The notes under the pieces were generated by a model. It saw nothing but the letters and a program-made list of their open reading frames with translations, was not told where the DNA came from and ran no database searches. Below are positions 7,770 to 14,765 of a stretch of 18,953 bases of DNA, in pieces. Made by a program: the position numbers and the translations under genes. This DNA is from Deltaproteobacteria bacterium (lineage in GTDB: Bacteria > Desulfobacterota > Syntrophia > Syntrophales > UBA2210): the NCBI GenBank assembly GCA_030603465.1, contig JAUVXT010000016.1:1-18953 (forward strand), written 5' to 3'. The stretch's first letter is position 1. The number at the start of each line of letters is the position of its first letter.

Positions 7770-8075
7770 TTTAAGGATTTGGGGCGTTGTGGCCCTGGTA
7801 ACGCGATGCAGGGGAATAAGTCTGTTTATCAAGGGGTTAGTCGTTACATCCTTTTTGAGATTTCATCCTTCAAAAGACTTGGCGGCATGATTTTTCCTGG
7901 TATAAGACGCCTGTAATTTGTGGCATTGATATTGGATTTCTCGTTTCACTCGAAACGGCAAGTTAAAGAAGACTTCCGGCTGACCCGGGCGGTCTGAGAG
8001 CATCGGCAGAAACATGCAGGATAAACCGAGCACAAAAAGGGCTCACATAGTAAATAAATTTGGAGGAATGAGAAT

Positions 8076-10046
8076 ATGGCAGAAGAGAAGGTAGAACTGA
8101 AGGCGGTTTACCCCGTGCCTGACCGGGTAAGAAAAAAGGCCTACATCAACAGCAAGGAGGAGTACGAGAAGATCTACAGGCGCTCCCTGGAAGATCCCGA
8201 GGGATTCTGGGGCGAGATAGCGGATGAATATGTAACCTGGTTCAAGAAGTGGGACAAGGTCGAGGATTACAACTTTGATCACAGAAAGGGCGACATTTAT
8301 GTCAAATTTTTTGAAGGCGGAAAGCTCAACGTTTCCTATAACTGTCTCGACAAACAATTAAAGACCAGGGGTGACAAGATAGCCATTCAGTGGGAAGGCA
8401 ACGAGCCCGGTGAAGAAAAGGCCTACACCTACAAGATGATGCATGAAGAAGTCTGCAAGTTTGCCAATGTCCTCAAGGCTCACGGCGTGAAAAAGGGAGA
8501 CGTGGTAACCCTCTATATGCCGATGGTTCCCGAATTAGCCATTGCCATGCTGGCGTGCACGAGGATCGGCGCTATCCACAGCATCGTCTTCGGAGGATTT
8601 TCCGCGGACGCGCTGAAAGACCGTATCCAGGATTGTCAGTCGGTGCTTCTGGTCGTGTGCGACGGAACTTTCCGCGGCGCCAAGGCGGTGCCGCAGAAGA
8701 CCAATGCCGACGCGGCGCGGAAGGAATGCCCTACCATAGAAAAGATTATCGTGGTGGAGCGCGTCGGCGACAAGATCAAGTGCGACTGGACGGAGGGGAG
8801 AGATCTCTGGTGGCATGACGAGATGGCAAAGGTTGACGCCGACTGTGAGCCTGAGTGGATGGATGCGGAAGATCCCCTCTTTATCCTTTATACATCCGGA
8901 TCCACGGGCAAACCCAAGGGCGTTATGCACACCACGGGAGGGTATCTCACCTATGTGGCCTATACCCACAAGATGGTCTTTGACTATCACGAAGATGACA
9001 TCTACTGGTGCACCGCCGATATCGGCTGGGTCACGGGACACAGCTATATAGTCTACGGGCCGCTGTGCAACGGCGCCACGTCGGTCATGTTTGAAGGTGT
9101 TCCCAACTATCCCGACATGAGCCGGTTCTGGAAGATCGTGGAAAAATACAAGGTCAATATCTTCTACACCGCCCCCACGGCAATCCGCGCCATCGCCAAA
9201 GAGGGGAACCAGTATGTCGAGGGAGTAGACCTCTCTTCCCTGAGGATTCTCGGCACGGTGGGCGAGCCGATCAACCCGGAGGCGTGGAACTGGTATTTCA
9301 ATGTCATAGGAAAGGGCCGCTGTCCCATCGTTGATACATGGTGGCAGACAGAGACGGGCGGAATCATGATTACACCCCTTCCAGGCGCCACGGATGTCAA
9401 ACCGGGTATGGCCACCGTTCCCTTCATGGGTGTATGCCCTGTCCTCGTGGACGATGAAGGCAAGGAATTCACGGAGACGGTTGCATCGGGCGCCCTCTGC
9501 ATAAAGAAACCATGGCCCGGTATCATGAGGGGAGTCTACGGCGATCCCACAAGATTCAAGGAGACCTATTTCGAGCAGTTCCCCGGTTACTACGTGGCCG
9601 GTGATGGTGCCAGACGCGATGAGGATGGTTACTATCAGATCACAGGACGCATCGACGACGTTATCAACGTCTCCGGTCACAGGATGGGCACCGCGGAAGT
9701 CGAGTCCGCCCTGGTCAAGCACGGGTCGGTTGCGGAAGCAGCCGTCGTCGGTTATCCCCATGAGATCAAGGGACAGTCGATCTATGCCTATGTCACACTG
9801 AATACCGGTGTGGAAAAGACGGATGACCTGAAAAAGGAGTTGACGGTTCATGTACGTAAAGAGATAGGTCCCATTGCGACTCCCGAAAAGATCCAGTGGG
9901 CGGACGGTCTTCCCAAGACGAGAAGCGGAAAGATCATGCGCAGGATCCTGAAGAAAGTTGCCGCCGACGAGGTCGACGATCTGGGAGATACGTCAACACT
10001 GGCCGATCCCTCTGTGGTTGACGATATTGTAAAAAACAGGCTGTAG
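8076..10046 (+). CDS. acs: Acetyl-CoA synthetase, AMP-forming
   Basis: 656 residues, the normal size of Acs. The cytoplasmic enzyme makes acetyl-CoA from acetate, ATP and CoA through acetyl-adenylate. Seen in order: the ACS N-terminal region with DPEGFWGEIADE; the phosphate-binding loop TSGSTGKPKG (273-282); WCTADIGWVTGHSY; VDTWWQTETGG, whose WWQTE supplies the tryptophan that restricts the pocket to acetate; VAGDGARRDEDGY and GRIDDVINVSGHR at the hinge; and PKTRSGKIMRR, whose Lys619 corresponds to the catalytic lysine that is reversibly acetylated in Salmonella (Lys609). GGAGGA 8 nt before the ATG supports the start. A terminator follows, so the gene is probably monocistronic. In a syntroph it could work towards acetyl-CoA or, with pyrophosphate and AMP, in reverse towards acetate and ATP; the direction cannot be told from sequence. 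Confidence 0.97.
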   Translation: MAEEKVELKAVYPVPDRVRKKAYINSKEEYEKIYRRSLEDPEGFWGEIADEYVTWFKKWDKVEDYNFDHRKGDIYVKFFEGGKLNVSYNCLDKQLKTRGDKIAIQWEGNEPGEEKAYTYKMMHEEVCKFANVLKAHGVKKGDVVTLYMPMVPELAIAMLACTRIGAIHSIVFGGFSADALKDRIQDCQSVLLVVCDGTFRGAKAVPQKTNADAARKECPTIEKIIVVERVGDKIKCDWTEGRDLWWHDEMAKVDADCEPEWMDAEDPLFILYTSGSTGKPKGVMHTTGGYLTYVAYTHKMVFDYHEDDIYWCTADIGWVTGHSYIVYGPLCNGATSVMFEGVPNYPDMSRFWKIVEKYKVNIFYTAPTAIRAIAKEGNQYVEGVDLSSLRILGTVGEPINPEAWNWYFNVIGKGRCPIVDTWWQTETGGIMITPLPGATDVKPGMATVPFMGVCPVLVDDEGKEFTETVASGALCIKKPWPGIMRGVYGDPTRFKETYFEQFPGYYVAGDGARRDEDGYYQITGRIDDVINVSGHRMGTAEVESALVKHGSVAEAAVVGYPHEIKGQSIYAYVTLNTGVEKTDDLKKELTVHVRKEIGPIATPEKIQWADGLPKTRSGKIMRRILKKVAADEVDDLGDTSTLADPSVVDDIVKNRL

Positions 10047-10107
10047 TAACGGCAAGAAAGGCATGGCACCGCAGACCATGTTTATTAATAAAAGCATACA
10101 ATAAAGT

Positions 10108-10145
10108 AAAAAAACGCCGGTGCAGTGTATATATCGGCGTTTTTT
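10108..10145 (+). terminator. Rho-independent terminator after acs
   Basis: AAAAAACGCCG (10109-10119) pairs with CGGCGTTTTTT (10135-10145) across a 15-nt loop. The six T residues sit at the 3' arm. The A-run on the other side makes it potentially bidirectional. It lies about 60 nt past the acs stop. Confidence 0.85.
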
Positions 10146-10159
10146 CATTGAACTGAACG

Positions 10160-10199
10160 CGCTCGCTAACCCCGCTGCTTGCGGCGGGGTTAGCGAGCG
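10160..10199. repeat. Perfect 16-bp inverted repeat, REP-like hairpin
   Basis: CGCTCGCTAACCCCGC (10160-10175) and its exact reverse complement (10184-10199) flank an 8-nt spacer, TGCTTGCG. No T-run follows, so it is not an ordinary terminator. It lies between the acs terminator and etfB and may be a REP-type repeat or an mRNA-stabilising hairpin. Confidence 0.7.
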
Positions 10200-10232
10200 A
10201 ATAATAAAACATTTTCCTTAACCGTCGGAGAT

Positions 10233-10254
10233 TCCCCGCAACTTGTTGCGGGGA
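10233..10254. repeat. Hairpin overlapping the etfB leader
   Basis: TCCCCGCAA (10233-10241) pairs perfectly with TTGCGGGGA (10246-10254) across CTTG. It ends 8 nt before the AAGGAGG ribosome-binding site (10262-10267) of etfB, close enough to affect translation or mRNA 5' stability. It could be a second dispersed repeat type; only this copy is in the window. Confidence 0.6.
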
Positions 10255-10272
10255 GCTTCAAAGGAGGCAATT

Positions 10273-11043
10273 GTGAACATAATAGCATGCGTAAAACAGG
10301 TTCCGGATTCAGAGGCCTTGATCAAGGTAAAGCCCGACGGATCGGGCATCGAAGAGGCCGGCATAAAGTGGGTGATGAATACCTACGACGAATTCGGCGT
10401 GGAGGAGGCCCTGAAGACGAGGGAGAAGCATGGAGGAGATGTCACCGTCGTGTCTATAGGCCCGGCGCGGGCCATGGAGACGATCAGGACCGCCCTCGCC
10501 ATGGGCGCCGAAAAGGGAATCCATATCGACGATCCCCAACTTGAGGGGGCCGACGCCTATACCACGGCGAGCGCCCTGGCGGCAGCCATTAAAGAAATCC
10601 CCTACGACATCATCTTCTGCGGTCAGCGTGCCATAGATAACGATTCCGGCCAGGTCGGTTCCATACTGGCCGAGCTCCTCGATATCCCCCAGCTCACCAT
10701 CATAACGAAACTTGACGTGGAAGATGGGAAGGTAACAGGAATAAAGCCGATAGAGGGAGCGCAGCTTGTTATTGAAAGCCCACTCCCCTGCTTGGTCACC
10801 GCCCAGAAGGGACTGAATGAACCGCGCTACGCGTCACTGCCGGGCATCATGAAGGCGAAGAAGAAACCCGTAGACATCAAGGACGTGGCGGCCCTGGGTA
10901 TCACCGTTGACATCAAGGCGAAAGTTGCAGGAATGACGCCTCCTCCGGAACGTCCCCCCGGAAAGATCATAGAGGGTGATGATCCGGCGGTAAAGGCCGC
11001 GGAACTTGTCAGGCTCTTAAGGGAAGAAGCCAAGATAATCTAG
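10273..11043 (+). CDS. etfB: Electron transfer flavoprotein, beta subunit
   Basis: 256 residues, standard for EtfB. With EtfA it forms the soluble FAD/AMP protein that accepts electrons from acyl-CoA dehydrogenases. The N-terminus MNIIACVKQVPDSEA is characteristic. VMNTYDEFGVEEALK, FCGQRAIDNDSGQVG (nucleotide-binding) and the EtfB signature around KPIEGAQLVIESPLPCLVTA follow. The C-terminus ends normally after the recognition-loop helix region. GTG 10273 was chosen because GGAGG lies 5 nt upstream and it gives the family N-terminus; a TTG at 10243 lies inside the hairpin and is rejected. etfA follows after 15 nt. The downstream FeS oxidoreductase suggests the non-bifurcating, quinone-linked role, but subtype was not tested. 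Confidence 0.95.
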   Translation: MNIIACVKQVPDSEALIKVKPDGSGIEEAGIKWVMNTYDEFGVEEALKTREKHGGDVTVVSIGPARAMETIRTALAMGAEKGIHIDDPQLEGADAYTTASALAAAIKEIPYDIIFCGQRAIDNDSGQVGSILAELLDIPQLTIITKLDVEDGKVTGIKPIEGAQLVIESPLPCLVTAQKGLNEPRYASLPGIMKAKKKPVDIKDVAALGITVDIKAKVAGMTPPPERPPGKIIEGDDPAVKAAELVRLLREEAKII

Positions 11044-11058
11044 AAAGGGAGGATCAAA

Positions 11059-12036
11059 ATGGCAAAAGGTGTATGGATAGTAGCGGAACAGAGAGAGGGG
11101 ACCCTGAGAAAGGTCTCCTTCGAGATAGCGACGACAGCAAGAAGGCTTGCCGATGAACTGGGAGAAGAGGTTTCTGCCGTTTTGCTGGGATCAAACATAG
11201 CGGGGATAGCCCCCGAACTGGGCAAATACGGTGTGGACAGGATTTATTGCGCCGACGACCCCGTCTTCGAAACGTACACTACCGATGCCTACGCGGCGGC
11301 GGTGGCAACGGTGGTTAAGGAAAACGATCCGGCAATCCTCCTCATGGCGGCCTCCGTTCAGGGGAAGGACCTTTCGTCGAGGCTGGCGGGAAAGCTTAAA
11401 ACCGGCATGGCCACCGATTGCGTTGAAGTGAGAATAGCCGACGGGGGTCTTGCGGCCAAGCGACCGATGTACGCCGGCAAATGTTACGGCGAAGTTGTCG
11501 TGTCCGGCTCCCCGCAGATGGCCTCCCTGAGACCCAATGTATTTCCCGCCGCAGAAAATCCCGGGGCGGGAGAGGTGGTAAAATTCGACCCCGCCCTGAA
11601 GGCGGAAGCGCTGAAGACAAAGATCGTGGAAGTCCAGAAGGACGCGAGCGGCAAGGTGGACCTCACGGAAGCGGAGATAATCGTTTCGGGCGGCCGCGGA
11701 ATGAAAGGATCTGAAAACTACCCGATTATTGAGGAACTGGCCGACGTGCTCGGCGCCACTGTGGGCGCCTCCAGGGCCTCCGTCGACGCGGGATGGCGAC
11801 CCCAGTCGGATCAGGTGGGACAGACGGGCAAGGTGGTCTCTCCAAACCTCTATATTGCCTGCGGTATATCGGGGGCGATTCAGCATCTCGCCGGGATGAG
11901 TTCCTCCAAATACATCGTGGCGATAAACAAGGATCCCGATGCCCCCATCTTTGCAAAGGCCGACTACGGCATAGTGGATGACCTCTTCAAGGTCGTTCCC
12001 GAGGTGACGGCGGCGGCAAAAAAACTACTCTCGTAA
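11059..12036 (+). CDS. etfA: Electron transfer flavoprotein, alpha subunit
   Basis: 325 residues, typical of EtfA without an N-terminal ferredoxin domain. It holds the FAD and passes electrons from acyl-CoA dehydrogenases to the membrane acceptor. The N-terminal ETF domain (to about residue 195) is followed by the FAD-binding domain with SGGRGMKGSENY, GATVGASRASVDAGW, SDQVGQTGKVVSP, NLYIACGISGAIQHLAGM and AINKDPDAPIFAKADYGIV. All canonical FAD contacts are present, so it looks functional. GGGAGG lies 6 nt upstream of the ATG. It sits in an operon with etfB. The oxidoreductase gene downstream is separated by about 310 bp, nearly all taken up by an inverted-repeat-bounded insertion-like element. 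Confidence 0.96.
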   Translation: MAKGVWIVAEQREGTLRKVSFEIATTARRLADELGEEVSAVLLGSNIAGIAPELGKYGVDRIYCADDPVFETYTTDAYAAAVATVVKENDPAILLMAASVQGKDLSSRLAGKLKTGMATDCVEVRIADGGLAAKRPMYAGKCYGEVVVSGSPQMASLRPNVFPAAENPGAGEVVKFDPALKAEALKTKIVEVQKDASGKVDLTEAEIIVSGGRGMKGSENYPIIEELADVLGATVGASRASVDAGWRPQSDQVGQTGKVVSPNLYIACGISGAIQHLAGMSSSKYIVAINKDPDAPIFAKADYGIVDDLFKVVPEVTAAAKKLLS

Positions 12037-12045
12037 GAAAGAAAA

Positions 12046-12331
12046 CGGGGTCAGGTCTCAACGTTTGACATCAACGATTTGTTGAAAAGTGGTAATTGTA
12101 GCAGATTATGTCAAATGTTGACGGCCTGTTGCCCAAACTCTTTTTCGCTTGTCTACAACTCTTTTTGATAAATCTAAGGCTTGCTACAGGCGATTCCAAA
12201 ACTCGCCCTTCGGGCTCAGACAGTTGGAATCACTTGTCTTGCGCTTCGCCAAGATTTATAAGCAAAAAGTGCTGCAATGACCGCTTAAAAGAATTTTCAT
12301 TAGGGCAACAGAATCTTGAGACCTGATCCCG
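12046..12331. mobile_element. 286-bp MITE/REPIN-like element with terminal inverted repeats
   Basis: The ends are CGGGGTCAGGTCTCAA (12046-12061) and, inverted, CGGGATCAGGTCTCAA (12316-12331), which match at 15 of 16 positions. Inside are more hairpins: TCAACGTTTGACAT (12058-12071) faces ATGTCAAATGTTGA (12108-12121, one mismatch), and GATTCCAA (12192-12199) faces TTGGAATC (12224-12231) around GCCC-TTC-GGGC. No credible gene lies inside; a 72-codon frame (12108-12326) is probably not coding. No clear target-site duplication was seen. I recall similar GGGGTCAGGTCTCAA ends near REP-associated transposases, but this is from memory. No transposase is present, so it would be non-autonomous. It ends 7 nt before the GGAGG of the next gene. 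Confidence 0.6.
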
Positions 12332-12346
12332 CTCCACGGAGGCACT

Positions 12347-14428
12347 ATGGAACACATCTACAGAACCGGAAATGAAGGGAGGGAGGTCTTCTGGAACGCC
12401 CCCTATGAAGCGATGCTCTTCGCCTTTACGGCGGTTGCCCTGATAATCTTTGCCTATGGCCTCTACAGACGCTGGCAGATGTGGGCAGCCATCGGCAAGG
12501 CGGAAAAGAGGACGGACAGCGCCGGTGAGCGCATAATGTCCATCATAGTCAACGGTTTTTTCCAGGCAAGGACATTCAAGGAATCCTACGCGGGCATTCT
12601 CCACGGATTGATCTTCTTCGGATTCTTCGTGCTTATCTTCGGCGCCGCCATTGACGCCACGCAGTACCACATCGGTCTCCCCTTCTTTCACGGCACATTC
12701 TATATAGTCTTTTCGCTTATCATGGAAATTTTTGGCCTCGCCGTCCTGTTAGGGGTGGTGATGGCGGTGGTGAGAAGATATATCACAAAACCCGATCTCC
12801 TCGGTTACAGAGAGGAACCGGACAACACACCCGATGACGCCATCATCCTCGTCCTGATAGGTGGTATCATCGTTACGGGGTTTATCGTCGAAGGGCTGAG
12901 GCTCCATGTTAACATCAATGTGGACGGCTTTACCTGGGGGGAATGGTCCTTCGCGGGATTCATCCTTTCAAAGACACTTACAGGCATAAACTACGATACG
13001 GCGCGAATACTCCACAAGATTATGTGGTGGACGCACGCCTTTCTCGCGCTGGGATTCATCGCCTACATACCCTACTCGCGGCTTCTGCATATCCTCACCA
13101 CGCCGGCAAACCAGTATATGAGATCGCTCAAGCCGGCGGGATATCTGGAGCCGATCAGAGACTTTGAAACGGCGGAATCCTTCGGCACGGGCCGGCTTGA
13201 AGACTTCACATGGAAGCAGATATTCGACTCCGATGCGTGCACGCGGTGCGGCCGCTGCCAGGACGGGTGCCCCGCATACCTCTCGGGGAAACCGCTCTCT
13301 CCCAAAAAGCTAGTGCAGGATCTGAAGACCTACTGGATTGACAGGGCGTCTGCGCAACTGGCGGCGAAAAAAGCTGGAACGGACGAGATGCCGGAACCCG
13401 AGAAGGCGATGGTGGGTGATGTTATCGATCTCCATGAACTGTGGAGCTGCACAAACTGCATGTACTGCATGGAACACTGCCCCGCCTTCATTGAACATGT
13501 TCCCAAAATCGTGGGGATGAGGCAGCACAAAGTGCTCATGGAAGCGGATTTCGCCTCGGAGCTGCAACTGACATACAGGAACATGGAGAATAACTCCAAC
13601 CCCTGGGGTGTGGGCGCCCACATGAGGGCCGACTGGGCCGGGGACCCCGACGTCAAGACACTGGCCGAGGACCCCGATGCGGAGTATCTTTTTTATGTGG
13701 GATGCGCCGGGTCTTTCGATGACAGGGGCAAAAAGGTTTCGCAGGCCTTTGCAAACATCCTGAAGGCGGCAGGTGTCAGCTTCGGCATACTGGGGACTGA
13801 AGAGGGGTGCTGCGGCGATTCCGCCATGAGGGGTGGAAACGAATACCTCTACCAGATAATGGCCCAGGCGAATATCGAGGTTATGACAGGTTACGGCGTG
13901 AAAAAGATCATCTGCACCTGCCCTCACGGCTATAACGCCTTGAAAAAAGACTACCCCCTCTTTGGCGGCAACTTTGAGGTTTATCACCACACGGAGATCA
14001 TTGCCGACTTGATCGCCCAGGGAAAGATTGTCCTGAAAAAACCGGTGGAGGGGCTCTTTACCTATCACGACTCCTGCTTCCTGGGGAGGTATAACAACAT
14101 CTACAACACACCGAGAGATATACTGAAGGCGATACCGGGCATGAAACTTGTCGAGATGGAGAGAACGCGGGCAAAGAGTTTCTGTTGCGGCGCCGGTGGC
14201 GCAAGGATGTGGATGGAAGAGAATATCGGTGAAAGGATCAACGATATGAGAACAGACCAGGCAATCGCCGTGAATGCCGGATCCATCGCTGTTGCCTGCC
14301 CCTTCTGTCTCACCATGATGACGGACGGCATCAAGGACAGGAGCATGGAAGAGGAGATGGCCTCTCTCGACATTGCTGAGATTGTATGGGAGGCCATGGA
14401 TATTAAGGGGGCGGATTCAGCGTCTTAG
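12347..14428 (+). CDS. Membrane FeS/haem oxidoreductase, ETF:menaquinone oxidoreductase (EMO) type
   Basis: 693 residues in three parts. Residues 1-255 form about five membrane helices like the NarI-type cytochrome b subunit, with candidate haem-ligand histidines H86, H223, H230 and H248. Two [4Fe-4S] motifs follow: C298-x2-C301-x2-C304-x3-C308-P and C368-x2-C371-x2-C374-x3-C378-P. Then come two cysteine-rich CCG domains of the HdrB/GlpC type: C453, C488-C489-G, C523-T-C525, and C577, C613-C614-G, C651-P-F-C654. This architecture and its position after etfBA match the EMO proteins known from Syntrophus and Geobacter, which pass electrons from reduced ETF to (methyl)menaquinone in the membrane. 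GGAGG lies 4 nt before the ATG. The gene ends in a terminator at 14459-14496. All expected cysteines are present. Family membership is secure; ETF as partner is inferred from context. Confidence 0.93.
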   Translation: MEHIYRTGNEGREVFWNAPYEAMLFAFTAVALIIFAYGLYRRWQMWAAIGKAEKRTDSAGERIMSIIVNGFFQARTFKESYAGILHGLIFFGFFVLIFGAAIDATQYHIGLPFFHGTFYIVFSLIMEIFGLAVLLGVVMAVVRRYITKPDLLGYREEPDNTPDDAIILVLIGGIIVTGFIVEGLRLHVNINVDGFTWGEWSFAGFILSKTLTGINYDTARILHKIMWWTHAFLALGFIAYIPYSRLLHILTTPANQYMRSLKPAGYLEPIRDFETAESFGTGRLEDFTWKQIFDSDACTRCGRCQDGCPAYLSGKPLSPKKLVQDLKTYWIDRASAQLAAKKAGTDEMPEPEKAMVGDVIDLHELWSCTNCMYCMEHCPAFIEHVPKIVGMRQHKVLMEADFASELQLTYRNMENNSNPWGVGAHMRADWAGDPDVKTLAEDPDAEYLFYVGCAGSFDDRGKKVSQAFANILKAAGVSFGILGTEEGCCGDSAMRGGNEYLYQIMAQANIEVMTGYGVKKIICTCPHGYNALKKDYPLFGGNFEVYHHTEIIADLIAQGKIVLKKPVEGLFTYHDSCFLGRYNNIYNTPRDILKAIPGMKLVEMERTRAKSFCCGAGGARMWMEENIGERINDMRTDQAIAVNAGSIAVACPFCLTMMTDGIKDRSMEEEMASLDIAEIVWEAMDIKGADSAS

Positions 14429-14458
14429 GTGTAATAAGCGGCACATAATATCTCTCTT

Positions 14459-14496
14459 AAAGCCCCTTGCCATGACAGGAGAGGGGCTTTCTTTTT
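14459..14496 (+). terminator. Rho-independent terminator of the etf/oxidoreductase unit
   Basis: AAAGCCCCT (14459-14467) pairs perfectly with AGGGGCTTT (14482-14490) across 14 nt and is followed by CTTTTT. It lies 30 nt past the oxidoreductase stop. Confidence 0.85.
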
Positions 14497-14514
14497 GGGA
14501 GCGCCGCGAAGCAT

Positions 14515-14533
14515 GAAAATAACTTGCTATTTT
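14515..14533. repeat. Small AT-rich inverted repeat
   Basis: GAAAATA and TATTTTC face each other across ACTTGC in the gap between the terminator and the ligase promoter. Further along this gap, 14560-14590 holds GTTCA/TTGAA motifs (GCGTTCAGGTTCAAG, then TTGAAGGGTTTGAAG) like those upstream of acs. Function unknown. Confidence 0.35.
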
Positions 14534-14620
14534 CGCATTAAATTTATTACACTAAGCTGGCGTTCAGGTTCAAGTTTGAAGGGTTTGAAGATATTAGGGT
14601 GCATGAGTCTCCCGATGAAA

Positions 14621-14649
14621 TTGCGGAACAGATGAACCCGTGCTATAAT
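14621..14649 (+). promoter_or_regulatory. Extended -10 promoter of the acyl-CoA ligase
   Basis: TATAAT (14644-14649, 6/6) is preceded by TGC, giving the extended -10 TG-N-TATAAT. TTGCGG (14621-14626, 3/6) lies 17 nt upstream as a weak -35. Transcription would start near 14656, about 110 nt before the chosen ATG at 14766. Confidence 0.65.
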
Positions 14650-14765
14650 TTACAAATTCATCAATTATCTCAAGAAATATGAAGCAGGCAAAGCAACCAG
14701 CCGTGAAGTGTGAACCTGACAACCTGAGCGGTAACAACATTTACAAAAAAGGAAAGGAGAGGAAC

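Larger units (their letters stand above)
7350..8075. other. Long divergent intergenic region: acs leader, repeats, no clear gene
   Basis: This 726-bp gap separates the porin-like gene (-) from acs (+). It holds a TGAACGC-type repeat cluster (7623-7725), a plus-strand sigma70 promoter (7741-7769) and a leader of about 300 nt. The leader contains a small hairpin, CGTTTC-ACTC-GAAACG (7942-7957), not followed by a T-run. It also contains a 36-codon frame (7806-7916) that lacks a good ribosome-binding site. I recognise no known riboswitch or RNA in it. The part nearest the porin gene (7500-7560) is AT-rich and probably contains that gene's promoter. Confidence 0.5.

Noticed and set aside
7921..7936. 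Sigma54-like promoter TGGCAT-N5-TTGGA upstream of acs
   Set aside because: The essential GC of the -12 element is absent (TTGG instead of TTGC), and a better sigma70 match lies at 7741-7769.
7942..7957. CGTTTC-ACTC-GAAACG hairpin as a terminator or attenuator
   Set aside because: The stem is only 6 bp and no T-run follows, so termination is unsupported.
8535..9851. 438-codon minus-strand open frame within acs
   Set aside because: It is a shadow of acs codon bias. Acs is unmistakable on the plus strand, and the minus translation has no recognisable domain.
10243..10272. 10-residue N-terminal extension of EtfB from TTG 10243
   Set aside because: That TTG lies within the loop of a hairpin with no ribosome-binding site. 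GTG 10273 follows GGAGG and gives the canonical EtfB start.
12108..12326. 72-codon open frame inside the inverted-repeat element
   Set aside because: There is no ribosome-binding site, it spans hairpin arms and ends in the terminal repeat, and its low-complexity translation is typical of repeat DNA.
14679..14765. 29-residue N-terminal extension of the acyl-CoA ligase
   Set aside because: ATG 14766 has a good ribosome-binding site and gives the normal family N-terminus. The extension is unlike any family member I recall.
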